Notes: generated by a model not told the origin, from the sequence alone. A DNA stretch of 64,000 nucleotides from JACMLC01 sp963720235 (GCA_963720235.1 OY970389.1:5084001-5148000), one strand, 5' to 3'; counted from the first letter of the stretch, positions 52,407-62,900 are shown. Program-made: numbers and translations.

Positions 52407-53450
52407 ATGACGCAATCGTTTGAAGAGATACATGTTTCAGGTTACGAAAAAGTAGTGCTCTGTCAGGATTTATCCATCGGCTATCGCAGTTTGATAGCTC
52501 TTCATAATACTAATCTCGGCCCGGCTGTGGGCGGCACGCGTGTCTGGCCCTACGCGAGCGAGGAGGCGGCCCTCGATGATGTGCTGCGTCTGGCGCAGGG
52601 GATGACATACAAGAATGCTCTGGCCGGATTGAAGATGGGCGGCGGCAAATCCGTCATCATCAGCGACAATCGGATTGCAGACCGCGAGGAATTTTTCAGA
52701 ACGCACGGGCGGTTTATAGAAAAGCTGGGCGGGAGCTATGTCACAGCCGAAGACGTTGGCACAAGTCCGCAGGACATGGAATATGTGAACATGGAAACAC
52801 GTCATGTGGCAGGACTTCTGAAAGGCGGCGGCGACCCTTCGCCGTTTACTGCGCGTGGCGTCTTTCGCGGGATACAGGCGGCTGCACAATATTGCTGGGG
52901 CGACTCAAGTCTCGCGGATAAAACTGTTGCCATACAGGGCTGCGGCAACGTTGGCTTTCATCTGGCGGGAGAACTTGCAGCAGCCAGAGCGAATTTAATT
53001 GTCACCGATATGGACGAGGCGCGCGCCGGACGTGTTATCAAAGCTTACGGCGCGAAGTTCGTTGAGCCCGATGCGATTTACTCGGCGGACGCAAGCATCT
53101 TTGCGCCGTGCGCTCTCGGAGGAATCATCAACGACCGGACGATACCTTTACTGAAATGTGAAATCGTCGCCGGGGCTGCAAATAATCAACTGCTGTCTGA
53201 CGCACACGGCGACGAGTTGATGCGCCGCAATATCCTCTATGCGCCGGATTACGCAATCAACGCCGGAGGCATCATCAGCGGGGCATTTGATTTGATGGGC
53301 TGGGATGCGCCGAAGGTAAAACAGAGTGTCGAAAATATTTTCGACACTCTGCTCTCAATCTTCTCGCTCGCGGAAGCTCTTGATATCTCACCGCACAGGG
53401 CCGCAGACCAGTTAGCGGAAAGCAGATTTCACAATAGAGTCCAGCAATAG
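52407..53450 (+). CDS. Leucine/phenylalanine/valine-type amino acid dehydrogenase
   Basis: 347 residues, normal for the branched-chain group of the Glu/Leu/Phe/Val dehydrogenases. N-terminal substrate domain: LIALHNTNLGPAVGGTRVWPY, then MTYKNALAGLKMGGGKSVI with the two lysines that bind the carboxylate and do catalysis, and SYVTAEDVGTS. The NAD-binding domain has VAIQGCGNVGFHLAGELA and a later IVAGAANNQL and NAGGIISGAFD. It deaminates an aliphatic L-amino acid to the oxo-acid with NAD+. Leucine dehydrogenase is the best guess. It is followed by an inverted repeat and a convergent methyltransferase gene. Confidence 0.92.
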   Translation: MTQSFEEIHVSGYEKVVLCQDLSIGYRSLIALHNTNLGPAVGGTRVWPYASEEAALDDVLRLAQGMTYKNALAGLKMGGGKSVIISDNRIADREEFFRTHGRFIEKLGGSYVTAEDVGTSPQDMEYVNMETRHVAGLLKGGGDPSPFTARGVFRGIQAAAQYCWGDSSLADKTVAIQGCGNVGFHLAGELAAARANLIVTDMDEARAGRVIKAYGAKFVEPDAIYSADASIFAPCALGGIINDRTIPLLKCEIVAGAANNQLLSDAHGDELMRRNILYAPDYAINAGGIISGAFDLMGWDAPKVKQSVENIFDTLLSIFSLAEALDISPHRAADQLAESRFHNRVQQ

Positions 53451-53463
53451 CTTGAAATGGTTC

Positions 53464-53556
53464 TTAGCCACAGAGACACAGAGACACAGAGCAGGAAAAG
53501 CAGATGAAGAGAATGCTAAAAAAGTTTATCTCCGTGTCTCTGTGTCTCTGTGGCTA
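53464..53556. repeat. Inverted repeat between convergent genes (CAGAGACA words)
   Basis: Left arm 53464-53490 (TTAGCCACAGAGACACAGAG...) pairs with right arm 53529-53556. Both arms are made of a tandem 8-base word (ACAGAGAC). It lies between the 3' ends of the dehydrogenase and methyltransferase genes and may terminate both. Confidence 0.85.
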
Positions 53557-53558
53557 AT

Positions 53559-54674
53559 TCAGTTCTTGCGCGCGACGTAATAAACATTGATGATGTCGTG
53601 CGAGAGCTTGTTGACAGTGATGCTGTTAAAGCCTGCGTCTTTCAACATCTCCTGCGCCAACTCTTCGCCCCACATCGCGCCGAGCCCGTCTCCGCCCTGC
53701 GCGAGTGAAACCGTCATGCAGTGCAGGCACGAGACTGTATAACCGAATGGCCCAATCGGATGTAGCATATTCTGATGCAGGTGTGTTGAGCCAGCTATGT
53801 CCTGCATCAGAAAAGTCCCGTCGGGTTTTAAGGCATCGCTGATTCCTTTGAGCACACGCTTTGGCTGCGCCTGATCGTGAATCGAGTCGAAGGCTGTAAT
53901 CAAGTCGAACCTTTCCACATCGCTCAGGCTTGCCACGTCCTGCACTTCAAAACGAATGTTGACGATGCCTTTTGCTTCGGCCTCGCTTCTGGCTCTCGAA
54001 ACGCCTTCGTCCGAAAAGTCATAACCTGTGAAACGACTGTTCGGGAAATTTTCAGCCATCAGGCAGAGCGCGCGCCCGCTGCCGCAACCCACATCCAAGA
54101 CCTCTATGCCCGCGCTAAATTTTTCCAAGACCTCCGGCGCGAGCGGCAGGATTGAATCGGTCAGTGCGGCAAGCACGGTCTGGCTGCTCTCTTCGGCCAT
54201 CACTTCATGGAAGCGCGGGTATGAAGAGTATGGAACTCCGCCGCCGCTCTGAAAGCACTCTATGATTTCGTCTTCCACAGAGCCGAGCAAAGGTAAGAAT
54301 TGCGTCGTGACCGCTATATTGTTCGGACTGGCGGCGCGCGTCAGAAACGCCGCGTGCTCCGGCGGCAGTTTGTAAGTCCGGTCTTCCAACACATAATCAA
54401 CGATGCCTCCCGTGACCATCGCGCCGAGCCACTCGCGCACATAACGCTCGTCAAGGCGTGCGACGCGCGCGATTTGTTCCGATGTCGAAGGCTCAAGATA
54501 AGCCATCGCGTCGAATAATCCGGTGCGGTGGCCGATGCTGCTCATCAACGCGAGCGCGCCGGAATTAATCACGCCCAACATCTTTTCCGCGAATGCTTCC
54601 GCTTTCGCTTGATTGATTTCAGACGCTTTCGTCTGGCTACCTATGCTCTCTTCCTCTAAGAATGTGGCTTCCAT
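53559..54674 (-). CDS. SAM-dependent methyltransferase with winged-helix N-terminus
   Basis: 371 residues. Residues about 20-120 form a helical/winged-helix domain (MSSIGHRTGLFDAMAYLEPSTSEQIARVARLDERYVREWLGAMVTGGIVDY), then a class I methyltransferase with motif I VLDVGCGSGRALCLMAENFP, motif II SRFTGYDFSDEG and post-motifs DVASLSDVERFDLITAFDSIHD. This layout matches the Rv2258c-like group, whose acceptor is not known and which sometimes sits beside transcription genes. GGAG precedes the ATG at 54674. Single gene, convergent with the dehydrogenase. Confidence 0.9.
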   Translation of the reverse strand: MEATFLEEESIGSQTKASEINQAKAEAFAEKMLGVINSGALALMSSIGHRTGLFDAMAYLEPSTSEQIARVARLDERYVREWLGAMVTGGIVDYVLEDRTYKLPPEHAAFLTRAASPNNIAVTTQFLPLLGSVEDEIIECFQSGGGVPYSSYPRFHEVMAEESSQTVLAALTDSILPLAPEVLEKFSAGIEVLDVGCGSGRALCLMAENFPNSRFTGYDFSDEGVSRARSEAEAKGIVNIRFEVQDVASLSDVERFDLITAFDSIHDQAQPKRVLKGISDALKPDGTFLMQDIAGSTHLHQNMLHPIGPFGYTVSCLHCMTVSLAQGGDGLGAMWGEELAQEMLKDAGFNSITVNKLSHDIINVYYVARKN

Positions 54675-54983
54675 AAGTGCTCCTTTGCATAAATGAAAAA
54701 GAATAAAAACTTCGGCGGCCTTTGCCGCTTCATTTGTATATGCGGAAATAATTGCCTTGAGGGATCAATGAAAGGCAAGGATGAAGGCGGAAGGATGAAG
54801 GATGAATGGCATGCTCTTCAAACTTAAAGCTTTAAAGTTGAAGCACTCAGCTTCAAATAGCACACCTTTCATCCTTCCGCCTTCATCCTTCCGCCTTCAT
54901 CCTTGCTCTTCCGTGATCCTTCTTCGAGAAAAAAAACGCATGTGGTTGTGAGAGCGAATTTTTACTGAAAGAGGGAAACTCGG
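54675..54983. other. Intergenic region with GGATGAA tandem inverted repeat
   Basis: 309 bases between divergent genes. Arms 54775-54806 and 54868-54906 are complementary and built from tandem GGATGAAGGCGGAA words. A small inner palindrome (CTTTAAAG) sits in the loop. Promoters for both genes must lie here, but no clear -35/-10 pair was recognised. Confidence 0.7.
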
Positions 54984-55895
54984 ATGCAGCAGCAATATAC
55001 TTATCAGGCAGCTCTGGCCGTCGCGGAAGGCATACGCTGGCGTGTGGAAGACATCATCGGAGGCGATAGGCGGCTCGATTTCACAAAGCCTTTTATGCCC
55101 GAACCCTTAGCGTGCGTTGAACAGCTTTCATTTCTCACGCCATACGGGCAGCGCACATTGAACCAGATTAGAGGCAATGCTTACCTCTGCATCTTCGGGC
55201 TGGTCGAAGAATTTATTCTCCCCTTCGTGCTCGATAGGGCGCGCGTGCAGTTGAGGGATGACGACCATCGGATACGCGCTCTCCTACAGTTTGCCGGTGA
55301 AGAGGCGAAACACATACATCTCTTCAAATGCTTTCGACGGGATTTTGAGAGCGGGTTTGGTTCTCGCTGCGCGGTCATCGGCCCGCCCGAAGAGATTGCC
55401 AGACGTGTACTCGCGCACGACCCTCTGGCCGTCGCGCTGATGATTCTGCACATAGAGTGGATGACGCAACGACACTATATCGAGAGCATACGCGAAGACC
55501 GCCAACTCTGCCCGCAGTTCAAGAACCTGCTGCTCCATCACTGGATAGAGGAGGCGCAGCACGCCAAGATTGACACACTGATGATTGAAGCTCTGGCCCA
55601 GGGCCGCGATGAGCAATCAATCATGTTTGCTGTCGAAGAGTATTTACAGATTGTGGGCCAACTCGATGACGGTTTGATGCAGCAGGTGGAATTCGACCTC
55701 AAGTCTCTGATGCGCGCCGTCCGATGTGCATTTTCGGAGAAAGAGAAAACCGAGTTCAGGCACGTTCAGAGGCGTGCGAATCGCTGGACGTATCTCGGCT
55801 CAGGCATGACGCATGAGAACGTCCTCGCCACGCTTGGAAAGCTCAGCCCTGCGGCCAGAGAGAAAGTCGAAAGTGCTGCACGCGCTTTCTGCTAA
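54984..55895 (+). CDS. Ferritin-like diiron protein
   Basis: 303 residues, mostly helical. Ligand pattern of a diiron four-helix bundle: Glu75/76 in GLVEEFILPF, Glu107-x-x-His110 in FAGEEAKHIHLF, a Glu in LHIEWMTQRHY, and a second ExxH in HHWIEEAQHAKID. Two EEx(x)H motifs with intervening Glu match ferritin-like oxygenases such as the AurF/p-aminobenzoate N-oxygenase group, though I cannot place it exactly. It is cytoplasmic, with no transit signal. The start ATG follows GAGGG. Isolated gene; likely activates O2 on an unknown substrate. Confidence 0.72.
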   Translation: MQQQYTYQAALAVAEGIRWRVEDIIGGDRRLDFTKPFMPEPLACVEQLSFLTPYGQRTLNQIRGNAYLCIFGLVEEFILPFVLDRARVQLRDDDHRIRALLQFAGEEAKHIHLFKCFRRDFESGFGSRCAVIGPPEEIARRVLAHDPLAVALMILHIEWMTQRHYIESIREDRQLCPQFKNLLLHHWIEEAQHAKIDTLMIEALAQGRDEQSIMFAVEEYLQIVGQLDDGLMQQVEFDLKSLMRAVRCAFSEKEKTEFRHVQRRANRWTYLGSGMTHENVLATLGKLSPAAREKVESAARAFC

Positions 55896-56292
55896 TTAAA
55901 TCCGAGTCATTAGTCATAAGAGCGATACTTGGCTTGAGCCGCCTGCGGTGCGGAAAGTCTCTGACTTTCCGTTTGCCGCTCCTCCTGATGCGAGGCTGAG
56001 CCTCGCATATAGTTGGGCTACACTTGCCGGAAAAGCAAAGCTTTTCCGCACAGCAGATGGCTAAAGCCTGTATCGCTCTCATGAATGGCAAATTGAGTTA
56101 ATTATGGAAAGCGAGTCTGGACTCAGAAGTGGAAAGAAGACTATTAGAATAATCTGGCCCAAATTTTTCCAAATTTTTTTCAGATGCGGCGGGCGCAAAG
56201 CTGCATCCCGCACACATTCCGCTTGTGCTATAATCCGGCGCGCTCACCTACAAAACGCTTTGCATTTACCTCGTGTCAGAAAGTTATTCAGG
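55896..56292. other. Intergenic stretch with mini-palindromes
   Basis: 397 bases without a gene. Three short perfect or near-perfect palindromes lie close together: 55951-55971 (CGGAAAG...CTTTCCG), 55988-56008 (ATGCGAGGC..GCCTCGCAT) and 56028-56048 (CGGAAAAGC...GCTTTTCCG). They share the same design as the hairpins at 59695-59813. An in-frame upstream extension of the sigma gene crosses the end of this region but is not protein-like. Confidence 0.6.
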
Positions 56293-56871
56293 ATGCAGAC
56301 GCCGCCGACGAATCAGGTCACAAGACTACTTCTCGATTGGAGCAAGGGCGACAAGGCCGCTTTGGATGAACTGATGCCGTTTGTCTATCAGGAACTGCGC
56401 CAACTCGCCAGCAGTTATCTCAGAAACGAGAAGCAGGGACACACACTGCAACCGACTGCGCTGATTCACGAAGCGTATCTCAGGCTGGTTGACCAGAGCA
56501 CACCGCATTTAGAGAACCGCGCGCATTTCTTCGGCGTGGCTGCGCGCCTGATGAGACAGATACTCGTTGACCACGCGCGCTCGCGCGTTGCCGCCAAGCG
56601 CGGCGGAGGCGGGCAAAAGATTTCGCTGGATGACGCGCCCGGACTTGTTGCTGTCCGTGACGAGCCGTCGGAACTCCTCGCGCTTGACGAAGCATTAAAG
56701 AAGTTAGCCGCCTTTGACGAGCGCAAGTGTCGCGTGATTGAGATGCGCTCGTTTGGCGGAATGAGTGTGGAAGAGACAGCACGCGCGCTCGGTGTTTCCG
56801 AGCCGACGGTGAAGCGCGAGACGCGATTGGCCCAGAGCTGGCTGCGTCATGAACTGGAGTTGAAAAAATGA
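56293..56871 (+). CDS. ECF-type RNA polymerase sigma factor
   Basis: 192 residues: sigma region 2 (VTRLLLDWSKGDKAALDELMPFVYQELRQLASSYLRNEKQGHTLQPTALIHEAYLRLVD) and region 4 (ERKCRVIEMRSFGGMSVEETARALGVSEPTVKRETRLAQSWLRHEL). The QPTALIHEAYLRL stretch is typical of the TIGR02999 ECF group, common in Acidobacteriota and Planctomycetes. No anti-sigma gene is adjacent; the kinase gene downstream overlaps it by 4 bases, and such kinases are thought to control this sigma group by phosphorylation. I chose the ATG at 56293; the open frame extends further upstream without family similarity. Confidence 0.92.
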   Translation: MQTPPTNQVTRLLLDWSKGDKAALDELMPFVYQELRQLASSYLRNEKQGHTLQPTALIHEAYLRLVDQSTPHLENRAHFFGVAARLMRQILVDHARSRVAAKRGGGGQKISLDDAPGLVAVRDEPSELLALDEALKKLAAFDERKCRVIEMRSFGGMSVEETARALGVSEPTVKRETRLAQSWLRHELELKK

Positions 56872-59501
56872 CGCGGGAACGATTTGCTCAGATTGAAGAT
56901 GTTTTTTGCAGGGCTGCGGAACTCGCGGGCGGCGAGCGTCACGAGTTTCTGAATGAAGCTTGCGCTGGCGACACTGAGCTCAGGCGCGAGGTCGAATCCC
57001 TCTTGGCCGAACACACGGACACGAAAGCCCCTTTCGCCTCTCTCATTGTCGGAGCCGCAGGCTCTCTGGCCTCCGCTCAGGAAGATTTTGTCGGGCGGCG
57101 CATCGGCTCATACCGCATCACAGGCGTCATCGGGCAGGGCGGGATGGCCGAAGTCTATCGCGCCGTGCGCGACGACGACCATTATCAGAAAGAGGTTGCC
57201 ATCAAGCTGGTCAGGCCCGGCAGGATTACGACTTTTACGCTGGCGCGTTTCCGCTATGAGCGACAAATCTTAGCGAGCCTTGAGCACCCGAACATCGCAC
57301 GCCTGCTCGACGGCGGAGCAACAGATGACGACTTGCCATACTTCGTCATGGAGTACATCGAAGGCCAGCCCGTCAACGAATATTGCCGGACACATAATCT
57401 CTCGCTCAAACAACGCCTCAAGCTGTTTCGCTCAATCTGCGCCGCCGTCCAATATGCGCACAAAAATCTTGTCGTTCACCGCGACCTCAAGCCGACCAAT
57501 ATTCTGGTGACGAAGGACGGCGTGCCAAAGCTGCTGGACTTTGGCATCGCCAAGCTGCTTGCGCCTGAAGTCTCTTCAAACGCTGTCACAGTGGCCCAGA
57601 CGATGACCATGATGAGGCTCATGACACCGGATTACGCCAGCCCTGAGCAGGTGCGCGGCGAGCCTGTCACGACCGCCACGGATGTCTATTCGCTTGGTGC
57701 AGTGCTGTATGAGCTTCTGACAGGAGAGCGGCCACACAGATTCAAGGATCGGTCGCTGGCGGAGATTGAGCGCGTGATTTGTGAAGCGGAGATAGAACGC
57801 CCCAGCGTGGTTGCCGGACGCCTTCCAGAAGCTTCTGCCAGATGGAGGCGCGCGCTTGAAGGAGACCTCGACAACATGATGTTGATGGCTCTCAGAAAAG
57901 AGCCTGAACGTCGCTATCAATCCGTCGAACAACTCTCCGAAGACATACGGCGTTATTTAGAAGGGCGACCCGTCACGGCGCGTCAGGACACGCTCCGCTA
58001 TCGCGCCGGAAAATTTATCCGGCGTCATAAGGCCGGGGTCGGAGTTGCCGCCGCGATGGTGTTGCTGCTCATAGGCTTTGCTGCGACGATGAGCTTACAG
58101 GCGGCGCGCATCGGGCGCGAGCGCGACCGCGCCAATCAGGTGACGGAATTTCTCGTCAAATCGTTTGAGGTCTCAGACCCCGGCGAGTCGCGCGGCAACT
58201 CCATCACCGCGCGCGAAATTCTTGATAGCAGCGCGGCCAAGATTCGTCGCGAGTTGCAAGGCCAGCCGGAGATGCAAGCCGCGTTGATGGATACGATGGG
58301 TCGCGTCTATTACAAGCTAGGTTTGTATGACAGCGCGCTGCCGCTCTTGAAAGACGCGCTTGAGCTTCGCCGTCAAGCTCTTGGGCCAGAAAATTCCGAT
58401 GTCGCTTCGACGATGAATAATCTCGCGCTCGTCCTGCACGGCAAAGGAGATTTCGGCGCGGCTGAGCCGTTTTATAAAGACGCTCTCGCGCTCCGTCGCA
58501 AGCTCTTTGGAGAAAGCCATCGTGAGGTCGCCGCAAGTCTGAACAATTACGGTCTCTTTCTGAAAGATAAGGGCGATTATGCGGCTGCGGAATCTCATCT
58601 GCGTCAGGCTCTAAACTTGCGCCGCGCACTTTTCGGCGCGTCTCATATAGATGTCGCAGAAACCTTAAACGAACTCGGCGTCTTATCGAAGAATAAGGGA
58701 GACTTTAAGACTGCCGAGCCTCTCTATCGAGAAGCTTTAGAGATGAGACGCAGGCTGCTCGGCGAAGACCATCCGGCGGTGGCAGAGACAACTAATAACT
58801 TAGCGACGCTGCTGGACACTATGGGGAGGTATGACGAAGCAGAGCCGCTTTCGCGTCAGGCACTCGCACTCTATCGCCGCGTGCTCGGTGAAGACCATCC
58901 GCATGTGGCCGTCAGCCTCAGCAACCTCGCGGGACTGCTCAAGCGTCGGCGCGACTTCGACGGCGCGGAACAACTCTATCGTCAGGCCCTCGCCATTATG
59001 CGTAAGCTGCATGGAGAAGAGCATCCAGAGTTGGCTACACTGTTGAATAACCTTGCGTCACTGTTTCGTGAGAAGGGCGATTTAGATTCCGCCGAGCCGC
59101 TCTTTCGTCAGGCGTTAGAGATGAGGCGCAAACTTCTCAAGGCAGGACATCCGAGCATCATCAACGGGCTGCAAAATCTTGCGCTCCTGTTGATGCGCAA
59201 GGGCGACCTCAAGGCCGCCGAGCCGTTGTTCAAAGAGGCTGTCGAGCTGGCTCCGAAATCTTATCCAGAAGGGCATTGGATGATAGCTGAGGCACGCAGT
59301 AATTACGGAGCATGCCTCACGAAACTCGGTCGCTTTCGCGAAGCTGAAGAACAGCTACAGGCAGGCTATCAGGGATTGAAGTCTTCGCTCGGAGATAGAC
59401 ACGAACGCACGCAGAAAGCTATTGCCAGCTTCATAGAACTTTATCAGGCATCGGGCAAGCAGGACGAAGCGGCGCGCTATCGTGCTCTGTTGCTTAATTA
59501 A
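56868..59501 (+). CDS. Ser/Thr protein kinase with TPR repeats
   Basis: 877 residues. Residues 1-70 form a helical N-terminal part, then a Hanks-type kinase: IGQGGMAEVYRA, Lys113 in VAIKLV, H204-R-D206-LKPTNIL and DFG (224-226), with a normal APE-equivalent (YASPEQV). A membrane helix follows (AGVGVAAAMVLLLIGFAATMSLQ, about 395), then ~420 residues of tetratricopeptide repeats of the kinesin-light-chain type (AL..R...LG..H..VA...NNLA.L....G), at least ten units. The kinase is inside, the TPR part outside the membrane. It overlaps the sigma-factor gene (ATGA), so the two act together, probably to switch a regulon after an envelope signal. Confidence 0.93.
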   Translation: MTRERFAQIEDVFCRAAELAGGERHEFLNEACAGDTELRREVESLLAEHTDTKAPFASLIVGAAGSLASAQEDFVGRRIGSYRITGVIGQGGMAEVYRAVRDDDHYQKEVAIKLVRPGRITTFTLARFRYERQILASLEHPNIARLLDGGATDDDLPYFVMEYIEGQPVNEYCRTHNLSLKQRLKLFRSICAAVQYAHKNLVVHRDLKPTNILVTKDGVPKLLDFGIAKLLAPEVSSNAVTVAQTMTMMRLMTPDYASPEQVRGEPVTTATDVYSLGAVLYELLTGERPHRFKDRSLAEIERVICEAEIERPSVVAGRLPEASARWRRALEGDLDNMMLMALRKEPERRYQSVEQLSEDIRRYLEGRPVTARQDTLRYRAGKFIRRHKAGVGVAAAMVLLLIGFAATMSLQAARIGRERDRANQVTEFLVKSFEVSDPGESRGNSITAREILDSSAAKIRRELQGQPEMQAALMDTMGRVYYKLGLYDSALPLLKDALELRRQALGPENSDVASTMNNLALVLHGKGDFGAAEPFYKDALALRRKLFGESHREVAASLNNYGLFLKDKGDYAAAESHLRQALNLRRALFGASHIDVAETLNELGVLSKNKGDFKTAEPLYREALEMRRRLLGEDHPAVAETTNNLATLLDTMGRYDEAEPLSRQALALYRRVLGEDHPHVAVSLSNLAGLLKRRRDFDGAEQLYRQALAIMRKLHGEEHPELATLLNNLASLFREKGDLDSAEPLFRQALEMRRKLLKAGHPSIINGLQNLALLLMRKGDLKAAEPLFKEAVELAPKSYPEGHWMIAEARSNYGACLTKLGRFREAEEQLQAGYQGLKSSLGDRHERTQKAIASFIELYQASGKQDEAARYRALLLN

Positions 59502-59955
59502 CCCAAGTTGCCAGACAGCAAATACTGTGCGGCTCTTGCGCCTCGCTGTGCGGCGCGGCTCTGTGCGGTGCGGCTCTACGCCCTGTTGTGCGGAGCGGCT
59601 CTACCGCCCTGCTGTGCAGTGCGGCTCTGCTGCCCTGTTGCGCGGAGCGGCACTGTTGGCTTGTTGCACGGAGCGGCTCTGCCGCCCTGCTGTGCGGAAA
59701 GGCTTTGCCTTTCCGTCGCCGCACCTCTCAACTTATTGCGGCTACGCCGCACCTGAGGCGCAGCCTCAGAGTGAATGGATGGAGCAGGTGGCGGTAAGTC
59801 TCAGACTTACCGCACAGCAGGGCGGCAGAGCCGCTCAGCACAACAGGCCGGCAGAGCCGCTCCTTGATTGCTGTCTGGCAACTTGAGTTATTAAGATTGG
59901 GCGGCATCAACCTGCATAACATTGCCATGCCGCTTCCTGAGTGACGCGCGCATTT
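59502..59955. repeat. 26-bp tandem array plus palindromes
   Basis: 454 bases without a gene. From about 59527 to 59690 a unit of ~26 bases recurs (GTGCGGAGCGGCTCTGCCGCCCTGCT-like, six or more imperfect copies). Palindromes follow at 59695-59715 (CGGAAAGGC..GCCTTTCCG), 59753-59769 (CTGAGGCGCAGCCTCAG) and 59791-59813 (GCGGTAAG..CTTACCGC), and inverted copies of the tandem unit at about 59812-59870. Confidence 0.75.
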
Positions 59956-62900
59956 TTACGGCACGAAGGTCGCCGGAACAGGTTTGTCGCTGGCCTCGCC
60001 CCATTGACCGGAGAGCAGTTGATTATTCGAGCTTTGCAAGACATACCAGACGCCTTCGCGGAACACAGCCACATCAGTCCTTCCGTCTCCATCATAATCA
60101 GCCGCGACAGGCACATCATTGGCGATGCCGAATTGGACTGCGTAAAAACCTTGCATGCTCCCTAAGACATACCAGACACCGCCACGATAAACAGCATGGT
60201 CGGCTTGTCCGTCGCCGTCGTAATGGCCCACGACAGGCTTATCCGAAGCTGTGCCGAATTGCACTGCGCGGAGACTGTTATCCGAACTTCTCAACCAGTA
60301 CCACGTGCCATCTCTGTAGATTGCAATATCCGTTCGCCCGTCGCCATCAAAGTCAGCCGGAACAGGTTTGTCTGAACTGATGCCGAACTGCACAAACTGA
60401 AATTGATTGTTCGCGAGATTGAAAATATGCCACGCGCCTGCGCGATAGAAGGCGATTTCGTCGCCTCCATCGCCGGTATAATCTGCTGGCACTGGCAGGT
60501 CGCCCGCCATCCCGAATTGCACAGCGCGGAATGCGTTATCCGAACTTTGCAAGAGATACCAATTCCCGTCGCGGAAAACCGCAATGTCTGTTTTCCCGTC
60601 GCCGTCATAATCTGCCGGAACGAGCTTATCCGTCGCAATTCCGAATTGCATTGCGAGCAAAGAATTTGACTGGCTGGCACGGACATACCATGTCGCGTTG
60701 GCCGTGCGAAAAACGGATAAGTCCGCTTTAGCATCCCCGTCAAAATCAAACCGTTTCGCAGACACACGTGCTTGATTGATAACAAGCTGATGTGGGCCAA
60801 CCGTAATCGTGCCTGTGCGCGCGGCTAAGGTCGTGTTTGGCTGGACTGTGAAAGTCAGATTTCCGTTTCCGATTTGTTGCGCGGATGTGATTTGAATCCA
60901 AGAGGAATTTGATTGTCCTATCCAGCCGCAACTCGCGCCTGCCATCACAGGCACATTTCCAGTGCCTCCAGAAGCTCCAAAGTTGACGGAGGATTGCCCA
61001 GTTGAAAGCGGACACCCGGAAGATTGCTGAACTGTAAAAGTTCGTGTCAGGCTGCCGCTTGCGATGCTGATTCTCCCGCTTCTAGGGCCATCCGTATTTG
61101 GCGCGACGCTGAAATTGACAGTCGCGTTTCCTTCACCTGTGGCGGATGAGTTGATAGTCAGAAAGTCCGATTGTGCGCTGACTTCCCAGGGGCAGCCCGT
61201 CGGGATAGTGATTCCAAAATTTCCGACTCCGCCCGCCAGCGGAAATGCCTGAACGGTGTGCGAGAGAGTAAATTGACAAACTCCAAGCGAGCTTTGAATC
61301 GTGACACTGAAACTGCCCGCGAGACTTCCAAAGTTCCCGCCCGTATCATCCACGACATACAACTTCCAGACTCCGTTTGGCCCACTGCCGAAAAAGGCAT
61401 TGAGCGTCGTGCCGTTTGGCTCGCCCTGTGGCGCGGGGGCGGGAAATGAATCGCCGGGTTCAAAATTGGTCGGCTTAAAAACGCCGGACGCAAGGGCTTC
61501 GTTATCAGGCAAGCTCAAAGGAGCATCGTCATCTATAGTCAGGTTCAGACTTCCAACTTCCGTATTGCCGCCGACATCGGACATCAACACGACGCGCCTG
61601 CCATTTGGCGCAACCAGCAACAAGTCCACATCATCCGGCGCGGTATGACTAAAGTTAGTCAAATTAACAGTCACTTTTGAGACTGCGCCGGGAAGACCGG
61701 AAACAGTAAACTCTGCCGGATAAGGCTGTGCCGTGCCGCTTTCAGGAATGGCAACCGCGCTCAGAGATGTTTGCACATCAAGGCTCCATCCGCCGTTGAT
61801 ATTGCCCGCATTGTTTCCGCTATCATCAACGAGGAAGAGTTGCCATGCGCCGTTGGCATCGCTTCCATCTAACACGCCGAGCGTGTTTCCGGTCGGTGGG
61901 CCAACGGGCGCGGGCGTTGGAAAATTATCTGCGGGTTCAAAATTTGCTGGCCTGTAATTTCCTGAAACAAGCTGCGCGTCATCGGGCAGAGAACTATTTG
62001 CCTCATCCTCAAACGAGAGCGAGAGATTGCTCACAGGATTGTTGCCGCCGACATCTGACATTAAAACTACTTTCCGTCCACTCGGCGCAACGAGCATCAG
62101 GTCAACGTCATCAGGCGAAGTGTGACTGAAGTTCAAGAGATTCACCTGCACATGCGTGATTAAGCCCTCTTGATTAGCGACTTGAATCTCAGACGGATAT
62201 GGTTGAGCAACACCGGAAGCAGGAATGGCAATGGCGTTCAGATTCTCGCCCGCGAGGGATTCCGTGACACGAACCGAATCAATCCACCAGCCTATGGAAA
62301 GGATAAAAGCGTCTGTCGCAAAAATCCATTTGAAGCGGACGTTCTGCCTGTAGGCGTTTGGCGGGAGATTGACTTCCGTGATGATAAAGCCGAGCGTCGC
62401 GCCCGTCCAGGCTTTGCGATTGACGAGCGGGTTGGTTTGATCCGTTATCTTATCGTTGTATTCGCCGTGAGCAAAACTGCCCCCGGCGGCGAGAATATCC
62501 TGAAACGGGCCGCCGTTGATACTGATTTCCAGCACGCCGCCTTCATCAGTTTGCTCTGTCAGATAGTAATGCTGGAAACTCAGCTTCGGAGAGTTAGAGC
62601 CGACTTTGATAGTTGGAGAAATGATTGCGGCAGTTCCGGCGGCTGCGGGAGCGGGAGCGAAAATCGAGTTCGGCTGCGTGTACCAGTTTTCAGTTTGTAT
62701 TCTGAATGACCTAACGGGGTCTGTCTGTTCCGTAGTCCAACCCGGCGGAAGCGTCGGCGCGACATCAAAATTTTCCTGATAACGTGTGACTGACGGGACA
62801 AGGTCTTCGACCAGCACGCGGTCAATGCGCCATCCAATTCCGTCAAAGGAGTTGTTCGTTCCATAGAGCCAGCGAAAGCGCACGCTCTGATTCGCCAGAC

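Noticed and set aside
59527..59870. Possible CRISPR array (regular ~26-base units)
   Set aside because: Units are imperfect and contiguous without unique spacers, inverted copies are mixed in, and no cas genes are near.
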